The notes under the pieces were generated by a model, which made no database searches, was not told the DNA's origin, and saw only the letters and a program-made list of their open reading frames with translations. The position numbers and the translations under genes are program-made. Shown in pieces: positions 21,797 through 33,300 of a DNA stretch of 64,000 bases; the stretch's first letter is position 1; every line of letters starts with the position of its first letter. The DNA is taken from positions 12,958,001 to 13,022,000 of the forward strand of contig OZ316895.1 in the NCBI GenBank assembly GCA_973895155.1, written 5' to 3'. The stretch comes from Marsupella aquatica. Lineage: Eukaryota; Marchantiophyta.

Positions 21797-22951
21797 ATGG
21801 AGGAGGACGACGAGGAGGCGGCGATGGAGCCAAGTTTGTGGGAGAACTTGGGGCCTGATATGCTAATGAAGGTTCTCGCCCACCTACCGTCACCTAGCTG
21901 CCTGCGCTTCAGAGCAGTCTGCAAAGGATGGAAGGCCATCATCGACTCACCACAGTTTCTGGACTTCTGCTCCGAGATGTGGATGGAAAGGCCCTGGTTC
22001 TTAGTATTCCACCGCCTGGAGATCGATGCCGCTCACATGTACGACCCCCGCGATCGGAAATGGTATACGTTCCCTCTCTCCTTTCTTCCGGTCCCCGTGT
22101 GTGGGCGAGCAGCTGCTGGCAGCCTCCTCTGTCTGGAGGAGAGGGAAGACACCTTCTTCAAGGCACTCTACATTTGTGATCCTCTGGCCAAGACGTGGAT
22201 CAAACTGCCTCCCATGATGGAAGAGACTTACTGGAGATCTAGATCTGTCACCTTGATGGTGGATGAATTCATTGGTGCTTTCAAGGTTTTGGTTGGCTGC
22301 AACTTCCGATTGCAAGTGTATGACTCGTTATCTACCACCTGGCAAGGGCTAGGTCAAGCACCGAGGCCAAGGCTAGGGCAAGCACCCACAATCTCGGCCG
22401 GGTATTGCAGGCTTAAGAGCACGCTGTATTCTTTGTCTCCCTCCTTTGGCTTTGCCATCGTCCCCCAACCTTACCAACTGATGAGTTTCAGTATGGACGA
22501 AAAACAGTGGACGGTGGTGAATATAAGGATGCCCAAGTGCTTGACGTACCCTCATCTAGCAGAGAATGAGCATCATACCCGAATTATGATGGTGGGAGGG
22601 GTGTGGAGGAAGAAAATGGTGAGGAGTCTTCGGATCTGGGAGCTTAATTTGGAGAAAAACTCATGGGACAAGGTGGCAAGGGTGCCGGATGTCCACTGGA
22701 AGCAGTTGACGGCTGGCAATTGGAACACAGCTTGCGCTTGGAGTGGGGAGTGGATATCCATAGCTTCCTTCAACAGGGTACTGGCCTACAATGTCAGCAA
22801 TGGAGAATGGGTCCTCTCCCCGCCCAGTGGAGCAGATCCCACCCATGGGCCTCTGATGTCCATCTTCCCCTTCAGACCTTCATTCGGGTTTCATACTAGA
22901 ATTCTAGAACCTTCCAGTGAGGAGCACATTGGAGTACCCATGGAGTTATGA
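21797..22951 (+). CDS. F-box protein with kelch/galactose-oxidase-like C-terminus
   Basis: This single-exon frame encodes 384 residues. F-box proteins bind SKP1 in SCF ubiquitin ligases and choose targets for ubiquitination. The acidic start MEEDDEEAAMEPS is followed by an F-box at about residues 14-55: LWENLGPDMLMKVLAHLPS, then RFRAVCKGWKAIIDSPQF. The rest matches plant F-box/kelch architecture: MYDPRDRKWYTFPLSFLP at about 82-99, CDPLAKTWIKLPP at about 128-140, AGYCRLKSTLYSLS at about 203-216, WELNLEKNSWDKVARVP at about 285-301, and LAYNVSNGEWVLSPP at about 333-347. These are predicted beta-propeller blades of a substrate-binding domain. Absence of introns is common in plant F-box/kelch genes. 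The substrate cannot be inferred. Confidence 0.9.
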   Translation: MEEDDEEAAMEPSLWENLGPDMLMKVLAHLPSPSCLRFRAVCKGWKAIIDSPQFLDFCSEMWMERPWFLVFHRLEIDAAHMYDPRDRKWYTFPLSFLPVPVCGRAAAGSLLCLEEREDTFFKALYICDPLAKTWIKLPPMMEETYWRSRSVTLMVDEFIGAFKVLVGCNFRLQVYDSLSTTWQGLGQAPRPRLGQAPTISAGYCRLKSTLYSLSPSFGFAIVPQPYQLMSFSMDEKQWTVVNIRMPKCLTYPHLAENEHHTRIMMVGGVWRKKMVRSLRIWELNLEKNSWDKVARVPDVHWKQLTAGNWNTACAWSGEWISIASFNRVLAYNVSNGEWVLSPPSGADPTHGPLMSIFPFRPSFGFHTRILEPSSEEHIGVPMEL

Positions 22952-23779
22952 GGTTTGGCTCGGGTCATTCCTTACATCTGCTGCTGCTGCCGGTGCCTTT
23001 ATGTGACTCACTGGCTAATAATATCGAGCAGGACGACAATGTGGTGTGGTCTCAACTTTTCGTAGGAAGGTGGGCAACCTCGGCAACGATTGAACTCACC
23101 TCACATTCAGGGATGGGTTCTTTCAGGATGCGAAGGGCAGGTTTTGAACGAATGTTAAACGACAGACGTCACCTAGCTAGCAGTAATGGCCCTCATGAAC
23201 ATTCTGTTTCCAACTGGCTCGTTCCATTTTCAAAAATGGTAGCAAAGCTCCAACCCGTGATCTGACGAGTTAGTTCAGCAGGATCCACTTCCCGATACGC
23301 AAGATCTCAGGTTCTAAGAACCAGGGTGGCGCCTTCGGAATTTTGCAATTTGTTCGTTTAGGATCAATTGAGCATTCCCGGTTCTCATCGAGGGCGGTAT
23401 CATCTAGAGCCCTCCCTACAAGTGTTTGAATACGAAGTCGTCGAAAGGTTTTCACATCTTTTCAGACCGAAATGTTTGTTTTTCTTAGTGTTGGTAGAAT
23501 CAAGTGAAGGTACGATAGGTAGGTACAAGAAACCAGGAAAACAGGCATACTGGATGAATGTTGGCAATCGCTCAAGCCCACTTTTGGATGCCATTGATCA
23601 GGTTTGGTCTCACTTACACTTAGAAACCTTGGAGACACCTTGCATACACAAGATACACAAGTTTAGTTGAAAAGGTAGCCTAGATTTTCATGCACTGGGC
23701 GCAGATGCTGAAAACTCAAATTGGTGAAATACATGGCAGGAAATCCTGCCAGATAGTGTTCATTCCTTAGTGCCCTGAA
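22952..23779. other. 3' flank of F-box gene, with an unassigned reading frame
   Basis: A plus-strand frame at about 23368-23670 (TTG start, 100 codons) includes FEYEVVERFSHLFRPKC and IGRYKKPGKQAYWMNVGNRS. It looks protein-like but matches nothing I know. It has no ATG start and no supported splice sites. Confidence 0.3.
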
Positions 23780-24240
23780 ACAATCTTAGACAATTGTTCT
23801 AAAATTCATCCATTCTTAGCTGACCAACTGCAATTGCAATTGACTTTAGTTTAGCGTCTCTGTTTGCTGTTATATCCTTGAAGTACAGGACGGACACTCC
23901 ATACTTTTTTACAGAAAAGGAAATAAACTTCCGGACAACATCAAAGGATTGACATGCAGCCATTTAGTTACATCTGGGGACTCTCGTCTTTGTGGCTTCA
24001 GTTTTAGACTGTATTTCTTCGGTCACTCTGTAGTCTTTGACTTTTGGTCGTCTCTGTATATATTCTGCAGATGAGACAGTGGAGGGATATCTTTTGTTAA
24101 GACTGATCCACACCATTTAGCTGCAAGTCGAGCAACGAACAAAAGATGCCTTTGACTCTGCTTTGGGCATCACTTCCTGCAACTGAACGCAATCACATGT
24201 TCCTTTAGAGAAACATTCATGTCTTGAGTGATTCATTATT
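23780..24240 (-). pseudogene. Coding-like remnant interrupted by stops, family unknown
   Basis: One minus-strand frame is protein-like over about 140 codons with in-frame stops. It reads CDCVQLQEVMPKAESKASFV, stop; then MVWISLNKRYPSTVSSAEYI and DYRVTEEIQSKTEATKTR, TAA; then MAACQSFDVVRKFISFSVKK and GVSVLYFKDITANRDAKLKS, ending MDEF. Keeping the same frame across two stop codons suggests either a pseudogene or short unrecognised introns. The N-terminal part has spaced cysteines. I do not recognise the family. Confidence 0.3.
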
Positions 24241-25606
24241 CGGTCCCTCGTTACACAATCCTATGTCCCTGTCGCAGGATATTCATTTCGCTTGTTTTCT
24301 ATTATCCCTGAGCAAAGCAACTCTAAAGCCAGGATCCTTTCATGACACGCTCAAACCCATCTTAGATACCCAGTGTTCAACTTTTTTGTACCATCCTAAC
24401 ACAACCTACTTTTAGGCTTAAAAGTTACCCTGTCGGGTCCATGGGGGCTCACCCTGAAATGGGTTCCCTACACTGAAAGTATGTCAATATCGGGGTGAGG
24501 AGAGTCTACTAAGTGTTCAAGATCCCAAAAAAACAAAAAACAAAAATCATCATAAACTCTTAGCCAGACTGCCAATTCTATTGGTGCAAAACAAAAAGAA
24601 ACATCTTAAACTCTTAGCCAGACCGCCAGTTCTATCCGTGCAAACATTTGCCAAGCAAAAGGACCCGTGACGATGCTTTGGTAACACAAATTTTGGTAAA
24701 TACAAGGACTTAGTTCTGCAGACTATGAGAAATCAAAATCAATCAAGAGTAGTTGGCGAGGCTGTGGCCTTCTCCCTAGACAACTTTTCGCATGTTTCTT
24801 TGAAATAGTTTTGGGAAAACTGCACACAAACAGTCATGACTTTAGTTTGAGAAATATTGAACGAAAAGCAAAATGAACTGTATTCACAATAGGAGCTCCG
24901 TTATGTTGAGCATATGATAGTGCCAAGTTCACCAGAAAACCAAACGAGCACCTGGCTGATTCCAAAACTTGAACATTGCACTGGAACCACATGCGTTGCA
25001 AATGTGCCAGAAAATTAGAAGAAGTTGTCTATCCTATCCTTCACAACCCACGAGAACATACAACTTCTTTGGTGGGTTGCGCATCAGCGGTAACTGCGGG
25101 TTGAGATTGACAATACAAATGCTGGTCTGCCAGATTGGATGCTATGGTCATTAAAGAGGGTGACAGGAAGAGCAGCGTACTGCTTTTGCAACCATGGTAG
25201 ACACCCTCTCTTTAACAGAATCTCTGCTTGGAGCCCCACTCCGTTTGTTTCGAGTAAAGAAGCTGATTGTGCAATAGGCGGATACAGGTAAAGCGGAACG
25301 TGATCAGCGACCTGGGTCGTTCACGGAATGGAGAACGCAGCTAGTCTTTGAAGAAGAACGAATCATATTGGGACTGTTGAATCGATTGTGGAAGCGCTAC
25401 TCACATAGCAAAGCAGAGGAGAGCGTAGTCTGAGTTGAGCAAACGTTTTCCCGGTAGAAAAAACTAAATGGCTTGGTGGATTATTATGTAAAGTATCTCT
25501 ACTGTGAGTGAGTGAGTTCCAATACCGCATTCATACACTTCTTTTTGAGAAAGCTTTGAATCTAAGTATTCCTTTGGGATTAAAGAACTACATTCCTTAG
25601 AACAGA
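24241..25606. other. Intergenic with a 54-bp tandem doublet
   Basis: AAACTCTTAGCCAGACTGCC-AATTCTATTGGTGCAAA at about 24554 recurs as AAACTCTTAGCCAGACCGCC-AGTTCTATCCGTGCAAA at about 24608. Otherwise no feature was recognised. Confidence 0.5.
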
Positions 25607-26134
25607 TCAGCTTTCGCACACCTTTGGTAAAATGTGAAGGGATTCATCATCACAGGAACAAACTGAGCTTTCACACACCTCGTTCAACACAGGCAAGAAC
25701 TGGACAAATTGTGTGAAAAACCCGTCACCTTGGGACACGAAGTACTTTATGGACATCTTTAGTTTAAATGTGTTGTGCTTCTTAATGTTGTCATTCACGA
25801 GAATTGCTGAGCAATTCGGTCAGCAGAAACGGCGGTTTCAGAAGGAATTGGCCATCGTGCTTGAAGGTTTGAAGTTGATTTTTTGCCTTGAAAAATACTG
25901 ACTTTCAAGTGTGCAGTGACACGAGAGGCATATCTCTTCTCTTCACACATCGTAGGAATCAGGCAAGGCAATGGTGAGTTCAGCTTTGTTAAGTTGGCAT
26001 GCAAGCAAGGTCGAGACAAAGTGTTCCACTCATCTCCAGCTCTTGATCGAGGGAGGGAGGCCTGGATCAACAGGATGCGACAAAGCCCTGCATTTTGGTG
26101 GGGTCCCAATCTTGTGGTCGTTATCCTGCCGTGA
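25607..26134. other. Ambiguous coding-like stretch, both strands open
   Basis: On the plus strand, IAEQFGQQKRRFQKELAIVL and TREAYLFSSHIVGIRQGNGE could join in phase across a GT-AG interval of 50 bases (25867-25916), shorter than usual for a plant intron. On the minus strand, frames of 63 and 104 codons are also open. No family is recognised, and I cannot choose between strands or rule out chance. Confidence 0.25.
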
Positions 26135-29100
26135 AAGGTTTTGAGAAGAAATATTTCCTCTGGAGTGTTTCCTTTAATTTCAATAAGTGCAATTGTCCAG
26201 ATTTACTAATTTCTTGGTGCTGAACGAGTCAGGAAGCCCTGATTGCGAAATATCTGTATTGCTAGATAGATTGCTTGAAAGTGTCCAGAATAATCTATGG
26301 CAGAGGCAGATCCACAATCAAATCATTGCTTAAGCTCATTCTAGATGTGAAATGGCAGCGGGCCCCTGCATTCTACTGCAGAATGCGGTCTGTTTTAAGA
26401 TTAGCTGACAAGAGCTAGAATTTGTCACGGGCTGCTACTGCCCCTAGAGGACCAAAAATCTCAAGAAAATCCACAGTAATAGTCATCCACAATTTGACAA
26501 GTTTCACTTATGGACAGGACACAGAAATTTCATCTCGGTGGCTAATGTGTAAACTAAACCGAGAAGGTCTGGTTGAACCGTCCGCGATTAGGCAACCACG
26601 ACAAAAACAAATCACTCCATACTTAATTGTAGTTCTGGAGAGTTTCTAATAATTCCCCGTAACTTCTGTTGAGAAGATGCGCTCGTCTAGCTATATACGA
26701 GGCTACGGTCTAGTAAGAGTGAAACCTCTTGACGATACAGAGGGAACTGTTTTTCTTCCACTTCTGTTAACGTTCAATCGGCAGACGGGCTAGTGTTAAT
26801 GATGTGGATTTGAGAGAACTTGCTCTGGCATTAGTTACCACTGTTTCAGGGAAAGTAAATGCGTACAAAGCTGTCTTGTTCCAAAAGAGCCAGAGAACAC
26901 ACAGGGCCACTCAAGGGGGATTCGAGTACTCAATAATTCATCCAAGCATCGCATCCCCGAGTTGCAGGATCCACCGCCAAATGACATGTTGATACCTTTT
27001 CACAGTTTTGGAGACCTGATATGTGAATGAATCTTGAGATCACTTGTATCCATTCTATTTCTCACCTAAATGAGGACCGATCTAATGGTAATTGTGCTGT
27101 CAACGTCTGGTACATACAAACAGCAGAGCTCTGCATTTGGAGTGAAATGAGTGGAAACTATGCTGTGGGTAGGGCTGCTGTACCTGACTTCGCCTCTTAA
27201 TCTGAGAATGAATCAGATTATGCCTTAGGCGACTGCTAGCCTCCGTACATATTCACATTGACACCAGTTCAACAAGGTCTGCAGTATATTCTATCCAGCA
27301 ACAGAACTGTAAAACTTGTGTCTCTACCAAAACTAGAGTATGACCAGACATGCAGATAGTGCCTTGGTACACAAACGCCCTCACAGGTTGCATGAAATAG
27401 ATAGTACAAAGCCTCCACATTGGTCTTCTGAACTAGTTGTTACTGTGTGTCCCAAAGAAAAACAATTAAAGAATTGTCGTGGTCAGTTCTTACGAAGGTT
27501 TCAGTTTTAAACACTCCCTCCCAAAACGACCAAGCATAGAACATCGCAAGGAAGTTAAAAAAGCTATGAGTAAAATACCACGAAAGCTGTCTAGAGGGAA
27601 GCTGGTGTAAACTTAGTATTGCAGGGCACAAGTTTCTTCCACCTTCATATTTTTGGGTCTCCTGTGGAGCTTTGGAGGCCCCCAGCGTCACTCAGACCGC
27701 ATCCTGTACTTTGCCCGGATATAACTTCATAAGATGGCACTCAAACATCACTCAGCTCCATTATCCGGGAAGTGGAACTTGAACTCCAAATCCACATCCA
27801 CATCCACATCCACATCAAAATTGTCGCGGAACAAAATCTAGTAGAGTCCCTGCTGTTTCTAAGCGAAAAGGACAATTCAGTTTCATGGAGCAGTAAAAGA
27901 TTACTACATTCAGGGCAAATCACGAAATATCCGTCTTCCTTTATAGACACTCCTCACACATACTGCAACGCGATCAGCGACAATGCAAACGTGCTGAAAA
28001 TGACGGGAGCAAGAGCAGGCAGACACATGTCAAACCTCCTGTGATTACAACATTACCAACATCCCCCCAGCCCAAAACCTTGGAGGGAACCCAGAAAACC
28101 CACAATTCTGTGCCATCAACACCTGACCGTTATGTCAACACTGAGTACCACAACCAATTCTAACTTACAAAACGCCTAGCAGATGAGGTGCAAATTAACA
28201 TAAGCATCATCACATATATGCACAGGTACAAGAGTGCTCACAAATCCTATTGATCAACAACCCAGCCTTCCGAGCCAGGACAAGTTAATGCAAACTGTGG
28301 AATTCATTTGGACACCAATGCCATCATTGGTCCTTGAATCCATCAATAGAGCAGGAGTGTTAGGGACTGCTAGAGCCGGCAGAGGGCCCTCCTGTCATAA
28401 GGGAATCCCACAAAGTAAGGTCAGCTATAATCCACCAAACGCAAGCGATAAAATATCCTATAGCAAAGCAGGATACTGGACTTGCAAGTTTCTCATTATG
28501 ACAATTCTCATAAGAAACTTGGACGAATTATCTCAGCCCATAGCAAAGTGTCACTTCAAAGAAATTCCACATCGAACGGGGGGTACCTCTATCTTCTAAA
28601 TGACAATCAATCCCCAGGATAAGTCATTTGTGACCCGCATTCGAAAGGACTAAAGATAGAACTGTGTGGCAAAACTCTGATAAGCATATCCTGCACCTTC
28701 AGATACCACTAGACAAGCTTGGCCGCAACAAAGTGGGAAGCACAGAACGAGGTAGCAAATTCTGCTCGCCTTAATTAGTACAAATTAAATTCGAATCCTC
28801 AGAGGAACTATAGTTCGCTTACTTCAAACGCGTCTACCCACAAGGAATCACAGGAAGTCAGTCCAGGAACCTAGCTCTTGCAACTCAAGCAGACTCTTCC
28901 CTAAGCAAAATGAGCACCGTTACTCAAAGAAAAGCCAGAGAACCTAGTCATACATCTTCTAGTAGATCATTTGCCAAAAACTTTAAGTCAGGCACTTACC
29001 AACTAGAAAACTTCGACAAAGTATCCAGAAGGCATAACACAAAACAACAGTAGAAGATCGGACTCCTCAATAACATGTGAGACATCTGAGAAGGATGGTT

Positions 29101-29560
29101 CGCTTCAGAAGAATTGTGAACCTCATTATTCCTTTGTATATAAGGGTCTGAGCCAACCACTAGTGCTACAAATCTTTTTCCCGGACAGTTGTCCAGGACT
29201 GAAGATCAACAGTGCCCGGTTCACTGTTCAAACTCCAAATCCATCTACATTATCTCATCATCTCTCAATTACCAATGTATCCTACATGCCCAGCATTGGC
29301 CCGCATGCATGCTCCCCGCCCAAGGGCACTAGCACCTGAAACAGCAACAGCGGCAATAATCCATCAGAAGTAATATAAAGGAGAGAACGCCAGGAGACCT
29401 GAGATTATTTGAGCCAAGACCTCCTTTTAAAATATACAACACACGGACCAGTACTGTGGCGATTATATCTATATGTACTAGACATCTCTACGAAACGTTG
29501 TCTACCTGCTAGACATCCTATTCAAAGTCCCCAAAGACGCTGTGTATATGACATAGAACA
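26135..29560. other. Intergenic, no recognised gene
   Basis: A (CCACAT)n microsatellite lies at 27790-27816. The 121-codon plus frame at 28234-28599 has no ATG-supported context or domain. The right part could include downstream sequence of the minus-strand CCCH gene. Confidence 0.45.
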
Positions 29561-30326
29561 AGTAAAGCTGTCATGGTCTGCGTAAATAACCACCCTTTCC
29601 AGGGAACGGCACGTTCCTACATACTACAATGATCGATGAAATGACATTCAAGAGCTCATATATCACGCTCTCGCTCACAGTTACCCTCGCCTCACGGATC
29701 TTGAGCCAGTATTGGTTACAGAAAAATGGAATAATATACATCCATGATGAGACCTCCGTGTCATCACACAATAGGAACGAGACCTTCCTGAAGCGTTCCT
29801 CGCGACGGACAGGACTCCGCAGTAGCCAACAGAAGGGAAAGGCTAAACTCGCTACTCTCTAGACGCCTAAGATGATACTGATACTACGCTACGGGCAGGT
29901 TGAGATGCCCTTCACATGAAAGGGAGTAACACGTGGAAGAAGGCAATTGAGTTCAATCGTAACATAGGCATACTACTCTCTATGGAAATAAAGAAAATAT
30001 ACCTGAGATCGTGAACTAAACATATAACGTAACATGCCCTGCTGGAGGGGGTTGCCTCACAGGAAGGTTCCACAACAGCATCTTCACACAATGAGCTAAG
30101 GCTCCAGGCACAGCGAAATGCAGTAAAGATCCAACCTAACAACACTACTCAAACTAAGACCCGTTATTTCTAAATAATTTGGCCAGAAGTCCTACTAATT
30201 ACATCGAACTTCTTCAAAGACCCGTTACAATATCAAAAAAGAAGATGATCTGTAGCAAATTCCGAGAGCCCACCTAATCAGTTACAAGTACAGCGCACTC
30301 CACATCTGAGAGGAAGCTGTAATGAG
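29561..30326 (-). other. 3' flank/UTR of the CCCH-ankyrin-RRM gene
   Basis: This lies directly downstream of the stop codon at 30327 on the minus strand. No independent gene is supported. Poly(A) sites cannot be fixed by eye. Confidence 0.35.
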
Positions 30327-33300
30327 TCACCTTGAAACCTCAAACTCGTCGTACCCGCCATAGTGGCCGTAATCATATGTGTGCGAGCCCTGCTGTGAGT
30401 TGTTGAATCCAGGAAGCAACATGCTCATCACATTTGAAGGAGGGTTACCCCCAGAGCCGCCTACTCCTCTGGGTGCTATGACTTCCAGTGAATTGGAAAC
30501 GTGATTGTCGGATATTGTTTTGGATCCCATAGGAAGATGGGGATTGTAGCCAAGATTGCCTACCTGTGACATATGATATCCACTACTATTTGAAGCTTGG
30601 CCGACTTCTGTGTACTTTGTGGATGATGGAGGAACTTCCCTAAAGCCATCTGGCAGCTGAGAGGAAGAAAGTCCCCTATAACTAGGCAACAAGTTAGGAC
30701 CCCCATTGTAAGGCAAGTTTGATGAACCTCGAATGTACATGCTTGCAGATTCTTTAGCCCCATTTTGCGTAGGGATTGCATCATGAACTCCATCATAATT
30801 GGTCTCAGGCATAAAGCTAGACAAAGACGGTTGGGAGCTATAAGCTAATGTATGTGCACTCGAGGACTGACTTGGAGGAGAGGGACCTTTCAGCATTTCA
30901 ACGAGCTGAGACAATTCGTCATCCTCATCCCCATTGGATTCTGAGGCGTTGGCAGGTTTGGAATGTGTAGAATTAAAATACGGCTGGGGAGCGCTTTGTT
31001 CAAAGTAGCTAAAGGGTTTATTGGGGTTACTATTATGAGCGGCGGTACCATTGGCGACATTTGACAGGGAAGATGGTAGCGAAGAATTGACAGACGGGGA
31101 AGAATAGGAATTGTATGAAGATTCGGCGTAAGGTTTTGTAACTGTAACTACTGGTTGGACGCCATTTTGACCACTATAGACAGCACTGTGAGTGAATGGC
31201 TCACTAATGTGACCATAGGCATCACTGTCCTCTGAGTAAAGCTTGTTGTTATTGAGAGGAGGGCTCTGTCCAGTGGCTTGATGTGAATACTTCTGTTCAG
31301 AACCAAATGCCGCCGAATTTTGAGGGAGAGGTGAGGCCCTACTTTGAGCAAACAGATGTGAACTATGTACCCCTTCCTTAAGGGTCTCGACAGGCAATGA
31401 GGGCATTGACCAGCCCGGTGGAGGTCCAATAGCAGGCAAAGTCGGCAGCTGCATCCCATCGTTATACAAACTTATGCCTGGCAAGGATGACGGCAGCGCT
31501 GGGGACAGAGGAGCTGCAGGAGATGATATTCCCGAGGAAAATGAGGATGCTAACTTCCCTGTCTCGTCTCCCGAAGGTGAATCCATGCGTGCCATAGCTC
31601 TCTTCACTTCCACTTTCTTGCCTCTGAAAGGAAAATAATGCCTCTTAACTGCTTCATCTGCATCCTTCTGCTGCTCGAAAAGTACAAAGCCAAATCCCCT
31701 TGACCGTGGTTTTCCTTCTTCATCATTGCCACAGATGACTACAGCATCTATTACTTTTCCGAATTCTACCTCAAAAAATTCCCGGAGCTCATCAGAATGA
31801 ATAAAGTGGGGTAGGCCACCGACGAAAACCTTCCTCGAGCTTGAATCGTCCCCCTCCTCGCTACCAGTGGATGCAAGGGAGGATGCAGTCGAGGGTCGCA
31901 TGCCAATTCTCGTGCCAGACGTCAGACTGGATGCTGCTGACAATGGTCGCAGTTCCCCCTCTCCATGCGCAAATTTACATTTACCTCCATGAGGACACGT
32001 TCCCATCTTCTCATGGTGCATACAGAGCTTTGTCTTAAAGTTCTTGACACCCTGATCACCTGTATCCGGGGTTACCTGGCCTAACTGGAAACCTTTGATT
32101 CCCAGTCCTCCATCACTCTTCTCGCCCGTTGTCTTGAGATTCTGTTGGCCCACTCGAAGTTCCTCCTCTGAATGCGCGAAATGGCATTTGTTTCCCCAGG
32201 TGCAGCCCTCACTAGTTCCATAATTTCGGCACAAAACTGTCTTCCAAGCGGGTAAATTAACATTTGCCTTGCCGTCATCATCAACAAGGTCAAAGTCACC
32301 CATTCGCAGCTTCTGGGTAGCTCTTTGCATACCTAGCTTCGAGAAGCTATCTGTAAGGCAAACTGAATTCCATGATCTAGCCTCCTGAGATGAAGGCAAT
32401 GATTGACTACGCAATGAAAGTGGTGAATGAAATTGATGTGAAGACTTACATGCCAACTGGGACTGATTCAACGGCTCTGAAAGGGCCGGCATAGAGAGAG
32501 ACTGAGAAAAAGAAATCGGTTGACTACCAGAATAGTTCCCACCAGCGTGAGGAAACTGAAATGGAGACTTCGGAATAGATTGGGAGGCAGCTTGGATAAA
32601 TGTTGGAGCTAAGGTCATAGTAGGGCCCTCTGCACCTTGAAACGCAGCGTGTTGCTGTTGCTGGGCTACAACTGCCAAAGTTTGGAGCAAACTCTCTGAC
32701 GACTGCTCTCTCAAGGTTGCCTCATCCAGACTAAGAAGAGCTCTCATCTCAGGAGACGGAGCTAACTGGAACGGTTTCTGACTTCTCAAGCTACTCACAT
32801 TTCTATTGGCTCCGTGAGTAAGTAGAAGACCAGTGCACAGGAGATGGTTATTCTTCACAGAGTAGTGTAGCGGAGTTTCCTTCGTTGCAGCCATCACATT
32901 CACACCACCTGCTTCCTTCTCTAGAATAAGTTGCAGAGCTTCAAAATGGCCGTGACCTGCAGCCGTGTGCACTGGCGTAGCCCCAAGTTTATTTCCCATC
33001 AAGACATTTGCACCTGCATCAAGAAGTCGCTTCACAAGCTTCCTATTAACACTTCGTTTGTTCACTGGAGTTGCCTGCCGAAGGGCCCAGTGAAGCGCTG
33101 TGTTCCCGTCAGAGTCTGTTTCGTTGATTGGTGCACCAGCTTCCAATAAGAGTGACAAAAGAACTTCATCGTTAGCTTGGGCAGCTCTAAGCAAAGGTGG
33201 CAGAGCAGGGCTCTGGGGATGAGCTGACAGTCGAGGGCTGAAAAGGAGTACACACTCTAAAACCTTCCTTGCAATTTTGCAATCTGTCTCTACGTCCTCT

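Noticed and set aside
25867-25916. In-phase intron joining two plus-strand frames into one exon pair
   Set aside because: At 50 bases it is shorter than normal plant introns, and the minus strand is equally open. Kept only as an ambiguous stretch.
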